DNA from: Pseudomonas viridiflava
Lineage (GTDB): Bacteria; Pseudomonadota; Gammaproteobacteria; Pseudomonadales; Pseudomonadaceae
Length of the DNA: 64,000 bases
NCBI RefSeq assembly: GCF_900582195.1
Contig: NZ_UTHA01000226.1
Span: 1 to 64,000, forward strand
Direction: 5' to 3'
A program made the translations under genes and the position numbers. Below, in pieces: positions 44,601 through 51,422 of this stretch. Position 1 is the first letter of the stretch, and every line of letters begins with the position of its first letter. The notes under the pieces were generated by a model. The model had not been told where the DNA came from, ran no database searches, and saw only the letters and a list, made by a program, of their open reading frames with translations.

Positions 44601-46221
44601 GGTTGGTGCCGGCGGCGGTGTTGAGCGCGCCGCTGCCCAGCGAGTTGTTGTTGGTCACCAGCAGGCTGCCGGCGCTCAACGTGGTGGTGCCGGTGAAACC
44701 GGTATTGGCACCGCTGACGGTCAGGCTACCCGTGCCGGTTTTGGTCAGGCCGCTGCTGCCGCTGATCAAACCGCCGAGGGTCAGTGCGCCGGTGCCGCCA
44801 GCCGTCAAGGTGCCGCCGAGGCTGATGGCGTTGTTCAGGCTGATCGTGCCCGGTGCGCTCAATGTTGTCGCGCCGGTGACGTTGAGGGTGCCGGTACTGA
44901 ATGCCTGATTGTTGCTGATCTGCACGGTGCCGCCATTGAGCGTGGTGTTGCCGAGATAGGTGTTGGCAGCGCTGAGGCTCAGTTGCCCGGAACCGACTTT
45001 GCTCAGACCGCCACTACCGGAAATCACCCCGCTCAGAGTGGTGGCATTAGTGCCTTGCACCGTCACGCCGCCAGCGCCGAGGGAGATCAGGTTGCTGATG
45101 TTCAACCCGGCATTGCTGGCCTGCAGAATCCCGCCGTTGGAGGTGAGTACACCGCTGCCGAACGTGGCGTTGTTGTTGAACTGGGCGACCCCGCCGTTGA
45201 GCGTAGTCGCGCCGCTGACCAAGGGCCCCTGCAAGGTCCAGGTGCCGCTGTTGAGGGTCAGGTTGTTGAAGTTGACGTAGGTCGCGCTCGATGCCGTGCC
45301 AGTCCCGGTGATACCGCCACCGACACCGCTAGGGTTTTGCAGGATCAGGCTGTTGGTGCCGCCCGCACCACCATCCACCGTACCGGTCGGGGCGAAGGTC
45401 AGGTTGATGCCGATCAAACCGCCGAGGCCGACGCTGATCTGTACACCGTCACCGACGTTGACGCTGGAACCGGTCACCGCGGTGAAGGTGTTGGTGCTCG
45501 CCGCGCCCATCGACACGCCGCCGGTAATCGCACCGGCGTTGGTGAACGTGTTGCCCGCCGCCGAGGTTTCGAAAGCGATCCGGCCGTTGATCACACCGGT
45601 GCTGCTGTTGGTCATGTTGACCTGCGAGCCACCGTAGACACCGACCACCGGGGTGTCGGCCAGGGTAATGCCGCCGATCGAGAGGCCCGTCGAGGTGATG
45701 GTGCCGTTGTTGGTGATGCTGGTGGTGCCGGCCGCGGCGTTGTTCACGCCGATTGCCAGGCCGTCGATGCTGGTCAGATTCAGCCCGAGCAGCATCCCCG
45801 TGCCGCGCATGATCCCGCTGGCGTTGTTGAGCACGCTGACCGTGCTCGTCGCACCGGTGCCGATGAACGCACCGCCGCTCAACACCGAGACCAGGCCCAA
45901 TAGCGCCGGATCAATAGTGCCCGAGTTGTTCAGCGAGATATTCACCCCGGTCAGGTCCATCACATGGCCGCCGAGGGTCGCGTTCATCTGCGCCCCGCTG
46001 TTGACGTTGACCGTCAGGCCACTGGTGGCGCTGGAAAAATTATTCAGAAACAGCGGCAGACTCGGCACGCCGGTACAGGTCACCGTGGACCCCGCCGTGG
46101 AGCACGTGGCCAGCGCAGGTGCGCTGACGCCGCCGAACAACAGTCCGGCAACGCTCAGGTGCACAGCAAGGGAAAGAGGGGAAAAGCGCGAAACGAGGGC
46201 GACACCAAACCTTGCTTCCAC
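35695..46221 (-). CDS. Giant autotransporter with PATR beta-helix repeats
   Basis: A 3508-residue type Va autotransporter. The signal peptide ends near residue 38 (SAPALA^T). Most of the passenger is built from ~60-65-residue units of the type GLTKNGAADLTLNGANTY...GTTLNAGTLTVG...NTALGTGAL (each quoted piece under 20 residues), the autotransporter-associated beta-strand repeat that folds as a beta-helix. Three longer modules interrupt them near residues 1540, 2260 and 2780, each starting with a (R/Q)(Y/F)W(D/N)G motif, then SGTW or GVWG, NWTD, FAVFQG and GTVTV. A linker rich in Ala/Asn leads to a C-terminal barrel at about 3220-3508, ending FSLGF. The start is GTG at 46221 with AAGGAG upstream. 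The likely role is adhesion or aggregation at the cell surface; no protease or esterase motif was found. Confidence 0.93.
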   Translation of the reverse strand: MEARFGVALVSRFSPLSLAVHLSVAGLLFGGVSAPALATCSTAGSTVTCTGVPSLPLFLNNFSSATSGLTVNVNSGAQMNATLGGHVMDLTGVNISLNNSGTIDPALLGLVSVLSGGAFIGTGATSTVSVLNNASGIMRGTGMLLGLNLTSIDGLAIGVNNAAAGTTSITNNGTITSTGLSIGGITLADTPVVGVYGGSQVNMTNSSTGVINGRIAFETSAAGNTFTNAGAITGGVSMGAASTNTFTAVTGSSVNVGDGVQISVGLGGLIGINLTFAPTGTVDGGAGGTNSLILQNPSGVGGGITGTGTASSATYVNFNNLTLNSGTWTLQGPLVSGATTLNGGVAQFNNNATFGSGVLTSNGGILQASNAGLNISNLISLGAGGVTVQGTNATTLSGVISGSGGLSKVGSGQLSLSAANTYLGNTTLNGGTVQISNNQAFSTGTLNVTGATTLSAPGTISLNNAISLGGTLTAGGTGALTLGGLISGSSGLTKTGTGSLTVSGANTGFTGTTTLSAGSLLVTNNNSLGSGALNTAAGTNLDSTANVTLANNIGMTGALNVLGSNALTLGGVLSGTGAITKSGSASLTLSGNNTNSGNTLLNAGSLFVGSNTALGTGALNAAAGTTLDATAAVTLANAVALAGGVTIGGTQALGLSGVVSGVGSLIKNGTADLTLSGNNTFSGGTALNAGTLIVGSNTALGTGALTTAAGTKLDASTTAALTNAVTLGGDLEVRGSADLTLGGVISGSGGLTKRGFANLTLNGANTYLGGTTLAAGTLTVGNAAALGSGALNVIDVSALDSNTAVNLSNNINLNSSTLSLGGSSGLTLSGVINGAGQLIKNGAANLTLAGVNTFAGGTTLNAGSLTVGNAAALGTGALTVAGASTLNSSTAVTLNNAITLNANLTAGGANALTLGGVISGGNGLIKTGASSLTLNGNNTYTGTTALNAGSLIVGSSTALGTGTLNASNGTTLDASTAATLANNVNLAGTLTVGGTNALTLGGVVAGIGGLTKNGAADLTLNGANTYFGNTVLNTGKLTVGSNTALGSGTLNAAANTTLDANTAVSLNNAVALAGALNIGGTANMTLTGLVSGAGSLVKDGAANLILNAANNYLGGTTLNAGTLTVGNSSALGSGALTVAGAATLDSNSPLVSLNNNVALNAALTVGGTQNLTLGGVTSGTGQLIKDGAANLTLNGNNTFSGGTTLNAGTLTLGNVNGLGSGGLIVGGAATLDNSASFGIGNAITLNAGLTVAGNNDLSLNGIIDGAGSLTKNGLSDLTLAGNNTFTGALNIVSGSVTTLNSNALGNTSGVNISAGAGLNLGSNASLGALTGSGSVQLTGSNLLTVGSGNVTSTFDGDLSGSGGLVKVGTGTLNLTGINGITGNTAIDGGIVNLSGSLGSAQVNVNTGGTLTGTGSALGAVNINNGGHLALASGNTLSASALTLGAGSNVDVALGTPSTASLMNVGGNLTLDGNLNVTDAGGFGVGVYRLFNYTGALTNLGLDVASVPVGYGLGDLLVQTGVANQINIQVSAPNVNIRYWDGSQTIANGVVDGGSGTWNAVGTNWTDANGLVNQPWAGDFAVFQGTAGTVTVNGTQAFTGMQFLTDGYNVVNGAAGQLTAVNGTGGTTSLRVDPGVTATINANIDGSGILNKLDAGTLVLGGANTYTGGTQLDGGKIIVGSNTALGTGTLTANAGTQLDSNAAVTLANAATLNGNLTVVGSNALTLNGVIGGTGGLIKTGTANLTLGGNNAFLGPVALNAGGLILASNSALGSGTLNAAGGTTLDASTAVSLNNAVNLAGNLGIVGTADLTLAGTVNGAGSLSKNGAANLTLSGNNNFLGGTTLNAGTLTAGSNSALGLGNLTVAGASALDSNSALSLGNNVVLNANLSNTGSNNLTLAGVVSGAGGLIKDGASNLTLNGINTFTGGTTLNAGTLTLGTGASLGSGALTVAGASTLDNSAPLVLANNLNVNANLALAGNNNLTLGGIIAGAGTLTKNGLADVTLSGNNTFSGTFDVASGSLTTLSGAALGNNATVNLAGGAALNLGASGSLASLTGSGTALIGTGNTLSLGGNNVSGTFAGILSGDGSLSKLGSGTLTLSGISDLTGDTNVNAGTLQVNGSLASGNVLVNNGGTLGGSGTLTGAVTVADGGHLAGVTGSTLNVSSLVFNGNSNFDVGLGTPVSGGGNALVSVGGNLTLDGTLNVSDIGGFGSGVYRLIDYTGGLTDNGMLFGTLPGSVSPGDLQLQTALANQINLLVTAPGVTVQFWDGNQLVANGSVEGGSGTWGTGTTNWTDVNGTTNQAWTNSFAVFQGAAGTVTVNGAQTITGMQFVTDGYSLVNGTAGSLNLVNGSLGNATVRVDPNATATIGVALNGSGTLGKYDTGTLVLNAANGYTGGTALNGGKIVVGNNAALGTGVLTAADGTALDSNAAVSLSNDVLLNGGLTVAGSNALTLGGVVSGSGSLIKAGASSLTLNGSNTYTGGTQLAGGTLILGNNSAISSGALNVTGDGTLDSTSALQLANAINLGAQLTLAGNQNTTLIGAVTGTGSLLKNGGGDLVLSGANTYSGGTTLNGGTTRGDTSSLQGAIVNNATLTFEQNADGSYTGNLTGTGTLNKTGAGELVLTGNNTFTGNTSVQAGNLIVNGVLNSASVNVASGAGIGGGGQLGGAVQLADGATLAGGGTATPLSVGSLALSSGTNLDFSLGSAASSTTVVNVAGNLTLDGTLNISNAGGFGTGVYQLFSYGGSLTDNGLVYGSLPVSAANLTLQTAIANQINLLVQGTPGEVQFWNGGTTNPDGSIGGGSGVWGPGTNWTDPSGTQALAANGQFAVFGGQAGTVTVQGNQNFTGLQFLSGGYSLVPGAGGTLTPVNGADGSLAPVRVNAGGSAEISAPLVGTGGIEKLDSGTLVLSGANSYSGGTTVSGGTLVGNTTSLQGNILNNASLLFLQNFNGQFNGSLRGLGAMLKRGTGTLLLTGDNPFSGTVAVDQGVLQVGSRAARASLGGQVTVANGAGLSGNGSVGSVVNHGVVASGAEAGTLSVAGNLTNASDGVLALTVSSPTATPLAIGGTATLGGALQVNSLAPFTGNTTYSLITAGGGVNGTFSAADLPQYAFLNTALVYDANAVNLVVSRNGNSFADVAATGNQFRTATALSNNGPAGAALQNEIVNLSVAGARNAFDSLSGEIHASTASAILEDSRYVRDAVNDRMRQPSCSAADDPRRALAPSGNQLSSNGCHGEMVGWARALGAWGESDGDSNAAKLDRNLSGFMLGTDKQLDDQWRVGMAAGYTRSDLDAHDRRSDATVESYHLAAYLNSQFDALAVRLGAAYSWHDIETKRNVSVGSYNDRLKANYDARSAQVFGEVGYTIEAGGIALEPFAGLAYVNYDTDKAKEKGGVGRLEADADQDITFSTLGVRAGKVITLANGGQFTPRAALGWRHAFGDTKPDADLTFIDGGASFSTQGVPIAKDSAIVEAGVDFQISPTGKLGVGYSGQLSNDSNDHAMTISFSLGF

Positions 46222-46449
46222 GGGCTACTCCTTGTCGTGGCCAATTTCTTCCTTGAGGGCGCGCAGAGCCGTGCTTATTCCACACGCGAATCAAGACTGC
46301 GACGGTCATCACAAAACCGCGTTATTGGGGACAAAGCTAGTAGACGCCCGGCAATGGGGCACGGATTAAATGGCATTAATACTTTAATACTAGAGGGGTC
46401 TGGAATAAGCCTTTCAGCCCGCAGTCATTGGCTGTGAACCGATTAAAAA

Positions 46450-46540
46450 CTGTGGGAGCGAGCTTGCTCGCGAATGCGTTGTGTCAGCTTGCGGATATTT
46501 TTCTGATATCCCGCCTTCGCGAGCAGGCTCGCTCCCACAG
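46450..46540. repeat. REPIN-type palindrome pair (copy A8)
   Basis: A complete inverted REP pair with the GCAGGC variant in its right arm, in the divergent region between the autotransporter and the tsx-like gene. Confidence 0.9.
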
Positions 46541-46637
46541 GGGACCGCAGGGTCTGCAAACCCGCGCCTGACCGTTTCATCAGGAAATACTGGAAAAGAA
46601 CAGATTTTTCAGACCATTGAAAATCTTGGTACGCCTT

Positions 46638-46653
46638 GTGCAAACGTTTGCGT
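46638..46653 (+). promoter_or_regulatory. PurR-like operator upstream of the tsx-like gene
   Basis: GTGCAAACGTTTGCGT contains the perfect 12-bp palindrome GCAAACGTTTGC and matches the E. coli PurR box ACGCAAACGTTTGCGT at 14 of 16 positions. The central CG dyad is typical of LacI-family operators. It lies 80 bp before the tsx-like start, fitting purine-responsive control of a nucleoside uptake operon. The regulator gene is not in view. Confidence 0.6.
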
Positions 46654-46733
46654 AACGTCAATACCAGCGTTTTCGTCACCCAACCGTACAAGCCCACGGA
46701 ACACGGGCCTTGATCTGCAAAAAAGGACTTTGA

Positions 46734-47693
46734 ATGCCCATCGCATGCCCTTTTCGCGCACCTTTCTCGTGCACGTTTGCCGTTTCCCTGCTACTGACCG
46801 GCGTTACCGGACTTCTCAGCCATAGCGCTCTGGCGCAACCGGCAAGCGAAGAAGAATCCGCCCAAGGCGAAGCGCTCAGCCCCGAAGCCAGCCCGCCAAA
46901 AAAAGGCGCCTATCTGTCGGACTGGTACAACCAGGACTTGATGCTGATTGGCAGCAAAGACATCAGCTTCGGTCCGCAACCGGCCGACGACATCTATCTG
47001 GAATACGAGTACTTCGGCCGCAAAGGTCCGTTCGAACTGTACGGCTATGTCGACATTCCAAAGATCTTCAACATCGGCAACAGCCACGACAAAGGCGTGT
47101 GGGATCACGGCTCGCCAGTGTTCATGGAGCACGAACCGCGCATCTCCATCGACTACCTCGCCGGCCGCAGCCTGGCCATCGGTCCGTTCAAGGAATGGTA
47201 TGTGGCGTTCGACTGGATCTACGACCACGGCAGCCGCAAAGAGAACCGCGCCAACACGCTGTACAGCGGTTTCGGCACCGACATCGACACCCATTCGCGG
47301 GTCAATCTGTCGGCCAACCTTTACGGTCGCTATCAGTGGGAAAACTACGGCGCCAGCAACGAATATTCCTGGGACGGCTACCGCGCGCAGCTCAAGTACA
47401 TCGTGCCGATCGATAAATTCAGCAACGGCGCCTCGCTGACCTATATCGGTTTCACCAACTTTGATTTCGGCTCGGACATCCACAAGGACAACCCCGCGCG
47501 CACCGCCAATGCGACGGTGGCGACCAACGTGTTGCTCTACTCGTTCACCCACTTGCGCTTCACCCTGGTCGGCCGTTATTTCCACAACGGCGGCAACTGG
47601 GAGGACGGCAGCGAGCTGAATTTTGGCGACGGTAATTTCCGCGCACGTTCCAACGGCTGGGGTTACTACGCCGGTGTCGGTTATCAGTTCTGA
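46734..47693 (+). CDS. Nucleoside-specific channel-forming protein, Tsx family
   Basis: A 319-residue outer-membrane protein of the Tsx (OmpK) family, a 12-stranded channel for nucleosides and deoxynucleosides. The N-terminus has a long signal region with cleavage after about residue 34 (SALA^Q). Barrel landmarks are YLSDWYNQDLMLIGSKD, YEYFGRKGPFELYGYVDIPK, MEHEPRISIDYL and the C-terminal GWGYYAGVGYQF with its terminal Phe. It starts 15 bp before the next gene's start region: the stop at 47693 is followed by AAGGAG and the NUP start at 47709, so the two form an operon. Nucleosides cross the outer membrane here and meet the periplasmic partner. Confidence 0.9.
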   Translation: MPIACPFRAPFSCTFAVSLLLTGVTGLLSHSALAQPASEEESAQGEALSPEASPPKKGAYLSDWYNQDLMLIGSKDISFGPQPADDIYLEYEYFGRKGPFELYGYVDIPKIFNIGNSHDKGVWDHGSPVFMEHEPRISIDYLAGRSLAIGPFKEWYVAFDWIYDHGSRKENRANTLYSGFGTDIDTHSRVNLSANLYGRYQWENYGASNEYSWDGYRAQLKYIVPIDKFSNGASLTYIGFTNFDFGSDIHKDNPARTANATVATNVLLYSFTHLRFTLVGRYFHNGGNWEDGSELNFGDGNFRARSNGWGYYAGVGYQF

Positions 47694-47708
47694 ATCAAGG
47701 AGTTTTCC

Positions 47709-48731
47709 ATGCAAGCAATGATGCGTTTGACCTTGGCCGGTGCGGCCCTGCTCTCCTCCACCGCGTGGGCCGCCGAGGCCCCGATTCAACCGAAAGTCGT
47801 GCTGATCACCATGTTCGCCCCCGAGGCGCAGCACTGGATCGACCGTCTTGAGCTGAAACAGGAAATCCGCGTGCCGGGCCTGTCCGCCGAATACCCGAGC
47901 ATCCGCTGCAACGCGCAGCAGGTCTGCCTGTTGACCACCGGCATGGGCCAGACCAACGCCGCCGCCTCAACGCTGGCATTGGCCTTGTCGCCGAAGTTCG
48001 ACCTGCGCAAAAGCTACTTCCTGATCGCCGGGATTGCCGGGATCAGCCCGAAACACGGGACCATCGGTACGGCCGCGTGGGCACATTATCTGTTGGAGTT
48101 CGGCACGCAATGGGAGATCGATTCGCGGGATGCACCGTCGACCTGGCCGACCGGCTACCTGGGCATCAACACCAAGGGGCCGAACGAAAAACCGCCGCTG
48201 GACTACAAAACCGAAGTCTTTGAACTCAACCCGAAGCTGCAGGCCAAGGCCTTCACCCTGAGCCACAAGGTCGAGCTGAGCGAAAGCAAGGAGTCCGCCG
48301 CGTGGCGCCTGAAATATCCGGCGGCGCCGGCCAATCAACCACCGGTGGTGACGCGCTGCGACACACTGGCGGGCAACACCTGGTTCTCCGGCACGCGCCT
48401 GAGCGAACGGGCCGAGGTCTGGACCAAATTACTGACCGACAACAAGGGCGAATACTGTACGACGCAGCAGGAAGACAACTCCACCTATGAGGCTTTGCTG
48501 CGCGCCAGTCGCGAAGGTCTGGTCGACGTGCAACGCCTTGCCGTGGTGCGCGCCGGCTCCGACTTCGACCGCCCGGAACCAGGCGGCAGTGAAGTGGACA
48601 ACCTGCTCAAGTACGCCGATCAGGGCGGCTTCGTGCCGGCATTGGAAAACCTCTATCGCACGGGTAATCCGCTGGTGCAGGACATCCTGAAAAACTGGTC
48701 GGCGTGGGAAAACGGCGTCCCGCAATCCTGA
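47709..48731 (+). CDS. Purine nucleoside permease (NUP) family protein
   Basis: A 340-residue protein of the NUP family (PF06516), originally named for fungal purine nucleoside permease, with a signal peptide at about residues 1-21 (SSTAWA^A). The core is related to nucleoside phosphorylases: TMFAPEAQHWIDRL, LLTTGMGQTNAAAS and FLIAGIAGISPKHGTIG are visible, and EDNSTYEALLRA toward the C-terminus. There are no membrane segments beyond the signal, so a periplasmic nucleoside-binding or phosphorolytic role is more likely than a permease. It is coupled to the tsx-like gene. Confidence 0.88.
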   Translation: MQAMMRLTLAGAALLSSTAWAAEAPIQPKVVLITMFAPEAQHWIDRLELKQEIRVPGLSAEYPSIRCNAQQVCLLTTGMGQTNAAASTLALALSPKFDLRKSYFLIAGIAGISPKHGTIGTAAWAHYLLEFGTQWEIDSRDAPSTWPTGYLGINTKGPNEKPPLDYKTEVFELNPKLQAKAFTLSHKVELSESKESAAWRLKYPAAPANQPPVVTRCDTLAGNTWFSGTRLSERAEVWTKLLTDNKGEYCTTQQEDNSTYEALLRASREGLVDVQRLAVVRAGSDFDRPEPGGSEVDNLLKYADQGGFVPALENLYRTGNPLVQDILKNWSAWENGVPQS

Positions 48732-48749
48732 GCCCTACACAGTAAAAAA

Positions 48750-48840
48750 TGTGGGAGCGAGCTTGCTCGCGAATGGGCTGTGTCAGCCGATTGAAATGTT
48801 GGCTGAAAGACCGCTTTCGCGAGCAAGCTCGCTCCCACAG
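48750..48840. repeat. REPIN-type palindrome pair (copy A9)
   Basis: A complete inverted REP pair between the convergent NUP and MDR genes. Confidence 0.9.
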
Positions 48841-48854
48841 GGTTTCGCGGTGGG

Positions 48855-49811
48855 TCAGGGGATAAGGATGATCTTGTCGCCGCTGCCCTGATTGACGTCG
48901 GAGTAGCGAGCGAGGCCTTCGGCCAACGGCGCCTCGACCAACCCTTGCGGCAACGGCAACAACCCTTCATCAAAGAACCGCCCGAACTGCTCGAGCATCG
49001 CCGCACAGGCTTCAACGCCATACAACAGCGAGTTGATCCCGACCACCGAACCGCCCTTGCGATACAGCGCCAGTGCCGGCAGTTGCACATGCCCGTCCAC
49101 CGGCGCGGCGATGATCGCGATCCGTCCGAACGTGGCCAACGCTGCCACCGACGCCGGCAGCCAGAAGCCGGTGGTGTCGAAGATCACATCGGCGCCGCCG
49201 CGATACACCGCGTTGACCTGTGCACCGAGGTCTTCCGGCTTGTCCAGCTGAATCGTCTGATACCCCTGCGCTTGCAGCTCCGCGACCTGCTGCGGGCGCC
49301 GCGCCGCTGCCAGCAATTGCGCGCCACGCACCTTCGCCAGCGCCAATGCTGCGGTCGCTACTGCCCCGCCGCCGATCACCAGCAAACGGGTGTCGGCCGT
49401 TACGAGACTACGTTCCAACGCATCCCACGCCGTGGTGTACGGCACGCCGAGGCTGGCGGCCTGGGCGAAACTCAGGTGCGAAGGTTTGTGCGCTATGCCA
49501 TTGGCTGGCAGTTTGACGAACTCTGCGTGAGAACCATCGGCGAAAAAGCCCAGTTCACGCCCGGTGCCCCAGACTTCCTGACCGATCAAGGCCTGCGGGC
49601 CTTCGACGACGACACCGGCAAAATCCCGGCCGGGAATCCGTGGCAGCGTGGTGTAGGGAAAACGCCCGAGCACGTTCTTCACGTCGCTGGGATTCAGACC
49701 TGCCGCTTTGATCTGCACCCGCACTTCGTCAGCGCCGGGTACCGGGGTCGGCACCTCAACGTAACGCAGGGAAGACAGGTCGCCGGTTTTATCGAATTGC
49801 AGAGCTTTCAT
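48855..49811 (-). CDS. Quinone oxidoreductase-like medium-chain dehydrogenase
   Basis: A 318-residue MDR-superfamily NADPH-dependent oxidoreductase of the zinc-lacking quinone reductase type. The N-terminal GroES-like domain has MKALQFDKTGDLSSL, IKAAGLNPSDVKNV and IPGRDFAGVV (no catalytic-zinc cysteines). The Rossmann motif is VIGGGAVATAALALA near residue 145. ATG at 49811 after GGAAG is preferred over one at 49838. The XapX gene begins 200 bp upstream on the same strand with a 27-bp gap between its stop and this start, so they probably share a transcript controlled by the upstream AraC regulator. Confidence 0.88.
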   Translation of the reverse strand: MKALQFDKTGDLSSLRYVEVPTPVPGADEVRVQIKAAGLNPSDVKNVLGRFPYTTLPRIPGRDFAGVVVEGPQALIGQEVWGTGRELGFFADGSHAEFVKLPANGIAHKPSHLSFAQAASLGVPYTTAWDALERSLVTADTRLLVIGGGAVATAALALAKVRGAQLLAAARRPQQVAELQAQGYQTIQLDKPEDLGAQVNAVYRGGADVIFDTTGFWLPASVAALATFGRIAIIAAPVDGHVQLPALALYRKGGSVVGINSLLYGVEACAAMLEQFGRFFDEGLLPLPQGLVEAPLAEGLARYSDVNQGSGDKIILIP

Positions 49812-49838
49812 GGGGACTTCCACCGAAGAAAAAAACAT

Positions 49839-50012
49839 TCAGGACAGCCAGCCCGCGACCAATTGCCGGCCCATTGGCCACAATTGCTCACCCGCAAGCA
49901 TGCCGAGCAAACCGACCAGAGCGATGGCCGGTGGCGCCGGAGAACGGAAATCCAGAGCGCCGTAAAGCAGGCCGACGCCTAGACCAATGGCCAGCGAAAT
50001 CAGGTAATTCAT
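49839..50012 (-). CDS. XapX domain-containing small membrane protein
   Basis: A 57-residue protein with the XapX signature: MNYLISLAIGLGVGLLYGAL near the start (first helix about residues 3-19), the conserved RSPAPPAIALVGLLGMLAGE (second helix about 27-45), and a short polar tail. Family members are small inner-membrane proteins, one of which is linked to xanthosine phosphorylase in E. coli; the function is unknown. The ATG at 50012 follows CGGAG; a longer frame upstream runs into REPIN A10 and is not used. Confidence 0.88.
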   Translation of the reverse strand: MNYLISLAIGLGVGLLYGALDFRSPAPPAIALVGLLGMLAGEQLWPMGRQLVAGWLS

Positions 50013-50126
50013 GAAGAGCAACTCCGCCCGTGGAAAGGAATGGGCAAAGTTTAGGGAACCGGCGGGGATGGCATCGGCCAAGGACTTCTGAATTTCGGAC
50101 AAGTATCGAATGCACACCACTGAACC

Positions 50127-50216
50127 CTGTGGGAGCGAGCTTGCTCGCGAAAGCGGTGTGTCAGTCAACTCTCCACTCACTGGTACACCGCATTCGCGAG
50201 CAAGCTCGCTCCCACA
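50127..50216. repeat. REPIN-type palindrome pair (copy A10)
   Basis: A complete inverted REP pair between the AraC regulator gene and the XapX gene, all on the minus strand. Confidence 0.9.
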
Positions 50217-50236
50217 TTGGATTTATGCAGGTTTGG

Positions 50237-51019
50237 TTAATCGTGTTCGACAGCAAATTGCGAGGGGGCGACGCCCAATTCGCGGCGGAACATGTCACTG
50301 AAACTGCTGGGCGAGTAGCCGAGCTCCCACGCAATCACACTCACCGCCACCCCCTGAATCAACTCCGCCACTGCCGTCGCCAGTTGCACCTGCCGCCGCC
50401 ACTCGGCAAAGCCCATGCCGAGGCTGTCCTTGAACAACCGCGCCAGCGTGCGCACGCTGGCGCCGGCATTTTCTGCATGCTGTTCGAATGGAATTTCCAG
50501 CGACGGCGCCGCCATCACGGCCTGACACAAGTTCATCAGGCGCCGGTCGGAATCATCCGGCATGGGGATCTTCAACTGCGAACGCCTTGCGCGTTTCAGT
50601 TCCAGCAAGGCCAGCCCGACCAGCGCCTCGTAATAAGCCGGTTCTCCGCTGTCACCCTGCTCCACCAGCCCGACGATCAACTCGCGCAGCAAACCACCGA
50701 CCTCGATCACCTGCACCGACGTATCCAGCGTCGCCGCCAACGCCGGGCGCAGATAGATATTGCGCATCTGCAGATCCGACACCACGCGAATCCCGTGCGG
50801 CACACCCGGCGGCAACCACACCGCGCGCTGTGGCGGCACCACCAGCGCTTCGTGCGGGGTTTCGACCCACATCACGCCGCTCATCGCATACAGCAGTTGC
50901 CCCCAGACATGCTCGTGCGGTTCGATGAACAGCCCACGCGGATACGTGCGTGCCAGCGGTTGCACGGGCACATCGGTATCGCTGAGATCGGGCGGTGCAG
51001 CAAGGGCCATGGCGAGCAT
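50237..51019 (-). CDS. AraC-family transcriptional regulator
   Basis: A 260-residue regulator with an N-terminal cupin-like sensor domain (EPHEHVWGQLLYAMSGVM; VPPQRAVWLPPGVPHGI, the typical small-ligand-type motif) and a C-terminal double helix-turn-helix (ASVRTLARLFKDSLGMGF; AVSVIAWELGYSPSSFSDMF). The start at 51019 is used; MALAAPPDL at 51010 is an equal alternative, neither with a strong ribosome site. It lies just upstream of the XapX-MDR pair on the same strand and is the likely regulator of them. Confidence 0.92.
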   Translation of the reverse strand: MLAMALAAPPDLSDTDVPVQPLARTYPRGLFIEPHEHVWGQLLYAMSGVMWVETPHEALVVPPQRAVWLPPGVPHGIRVVSDLQMRNIYLRPALAATLDTSVQVIEVGGLLRELIVGLVEQGDSGEPAYYEALVGLALLELKRARRSQLKIPMPDDSDRRLMNLCQAVMAAPSLEIPFEQHAENAGASVRTLARLFKDSLGMGFAEWRRQVQLATAVAELIQGVAVSVIAWELGYSPSSFSDMFRRELGVAPSQFAVEHD

Positions 51020-51155
51020 TCATTGGGCTTGGTGGAAACGCCATGGTAACCAGTGCCAAACGGTGTCGCCAACGATAGATACCGTCGGACAATCCGAGTG
51101 AATTTTCCCGGTGCGCCGCGATCCCTCTATTACCACAGGGAGGAATACGGGCTTT

Positions 51156-51383
51156 ATGAACAACGCAAAACTCTATGTCATCGAATACACCCTTCACGGC
51201 ACGCCCAAGTCGTTCATTATCCGCTCGGACAAAATGGACAACGCCGAGGCGTGGCACTGGGCGAGCTGCGATGCCGGGGTCGGCCGCATCCCGCGCTTTG
51301 GCCGAGAAAAGGTACAGAAGACCAGCAAACCGATGGCGGAAAAATTCGGCGTGGAAAACGTCGTGTGGCGACCGACCAGCTAA
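51156..51383 (+). CDS. Small conserved protein, DUF6555-like
   Basis: A 75-residue cytosolic protein (MNNAKLYVIEYTLHGTPKSF...) containing SDKMDNAEAWHWASCDAGVG and IPRFGREKV. I associate this sequence with a Pseudomonas-restricted small-protein family (DUF6555), from memory only. No catalytic motif or membrane segment is visible. The start at 51156 is preceded by GGGAGG at a rather long spacing of about 12 bp. It stands divergent from the AraC gene. Confidence 0.7.
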   Translation: MNNAKLYVIEYTLHGTPKSFIIRSDKMDNAEAWHWASCDAGVGRIPRFGREKVQKTSKPMAEKFGVENVVWRPTS

Positions 51384-51422
51384 GCTCAGCTGGCGATCGG
51401 CATCATTCGGGGGGAAAGCACC

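Larger units (their letters stand above)
46222..46733. other. 510-bp divergent intergenic region
   Basis: This spacer separates the autotransporter from the tsx-like gene. It contains REPIN A8 and the PurR-like palindrome at 46638-46653. The half next to the autotransporter is AT-rich (TAATACTTTAATAC near 46378) and probably holds its promoter, but no confident -35/-10 pair was assigned. Confidence 0.6.
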
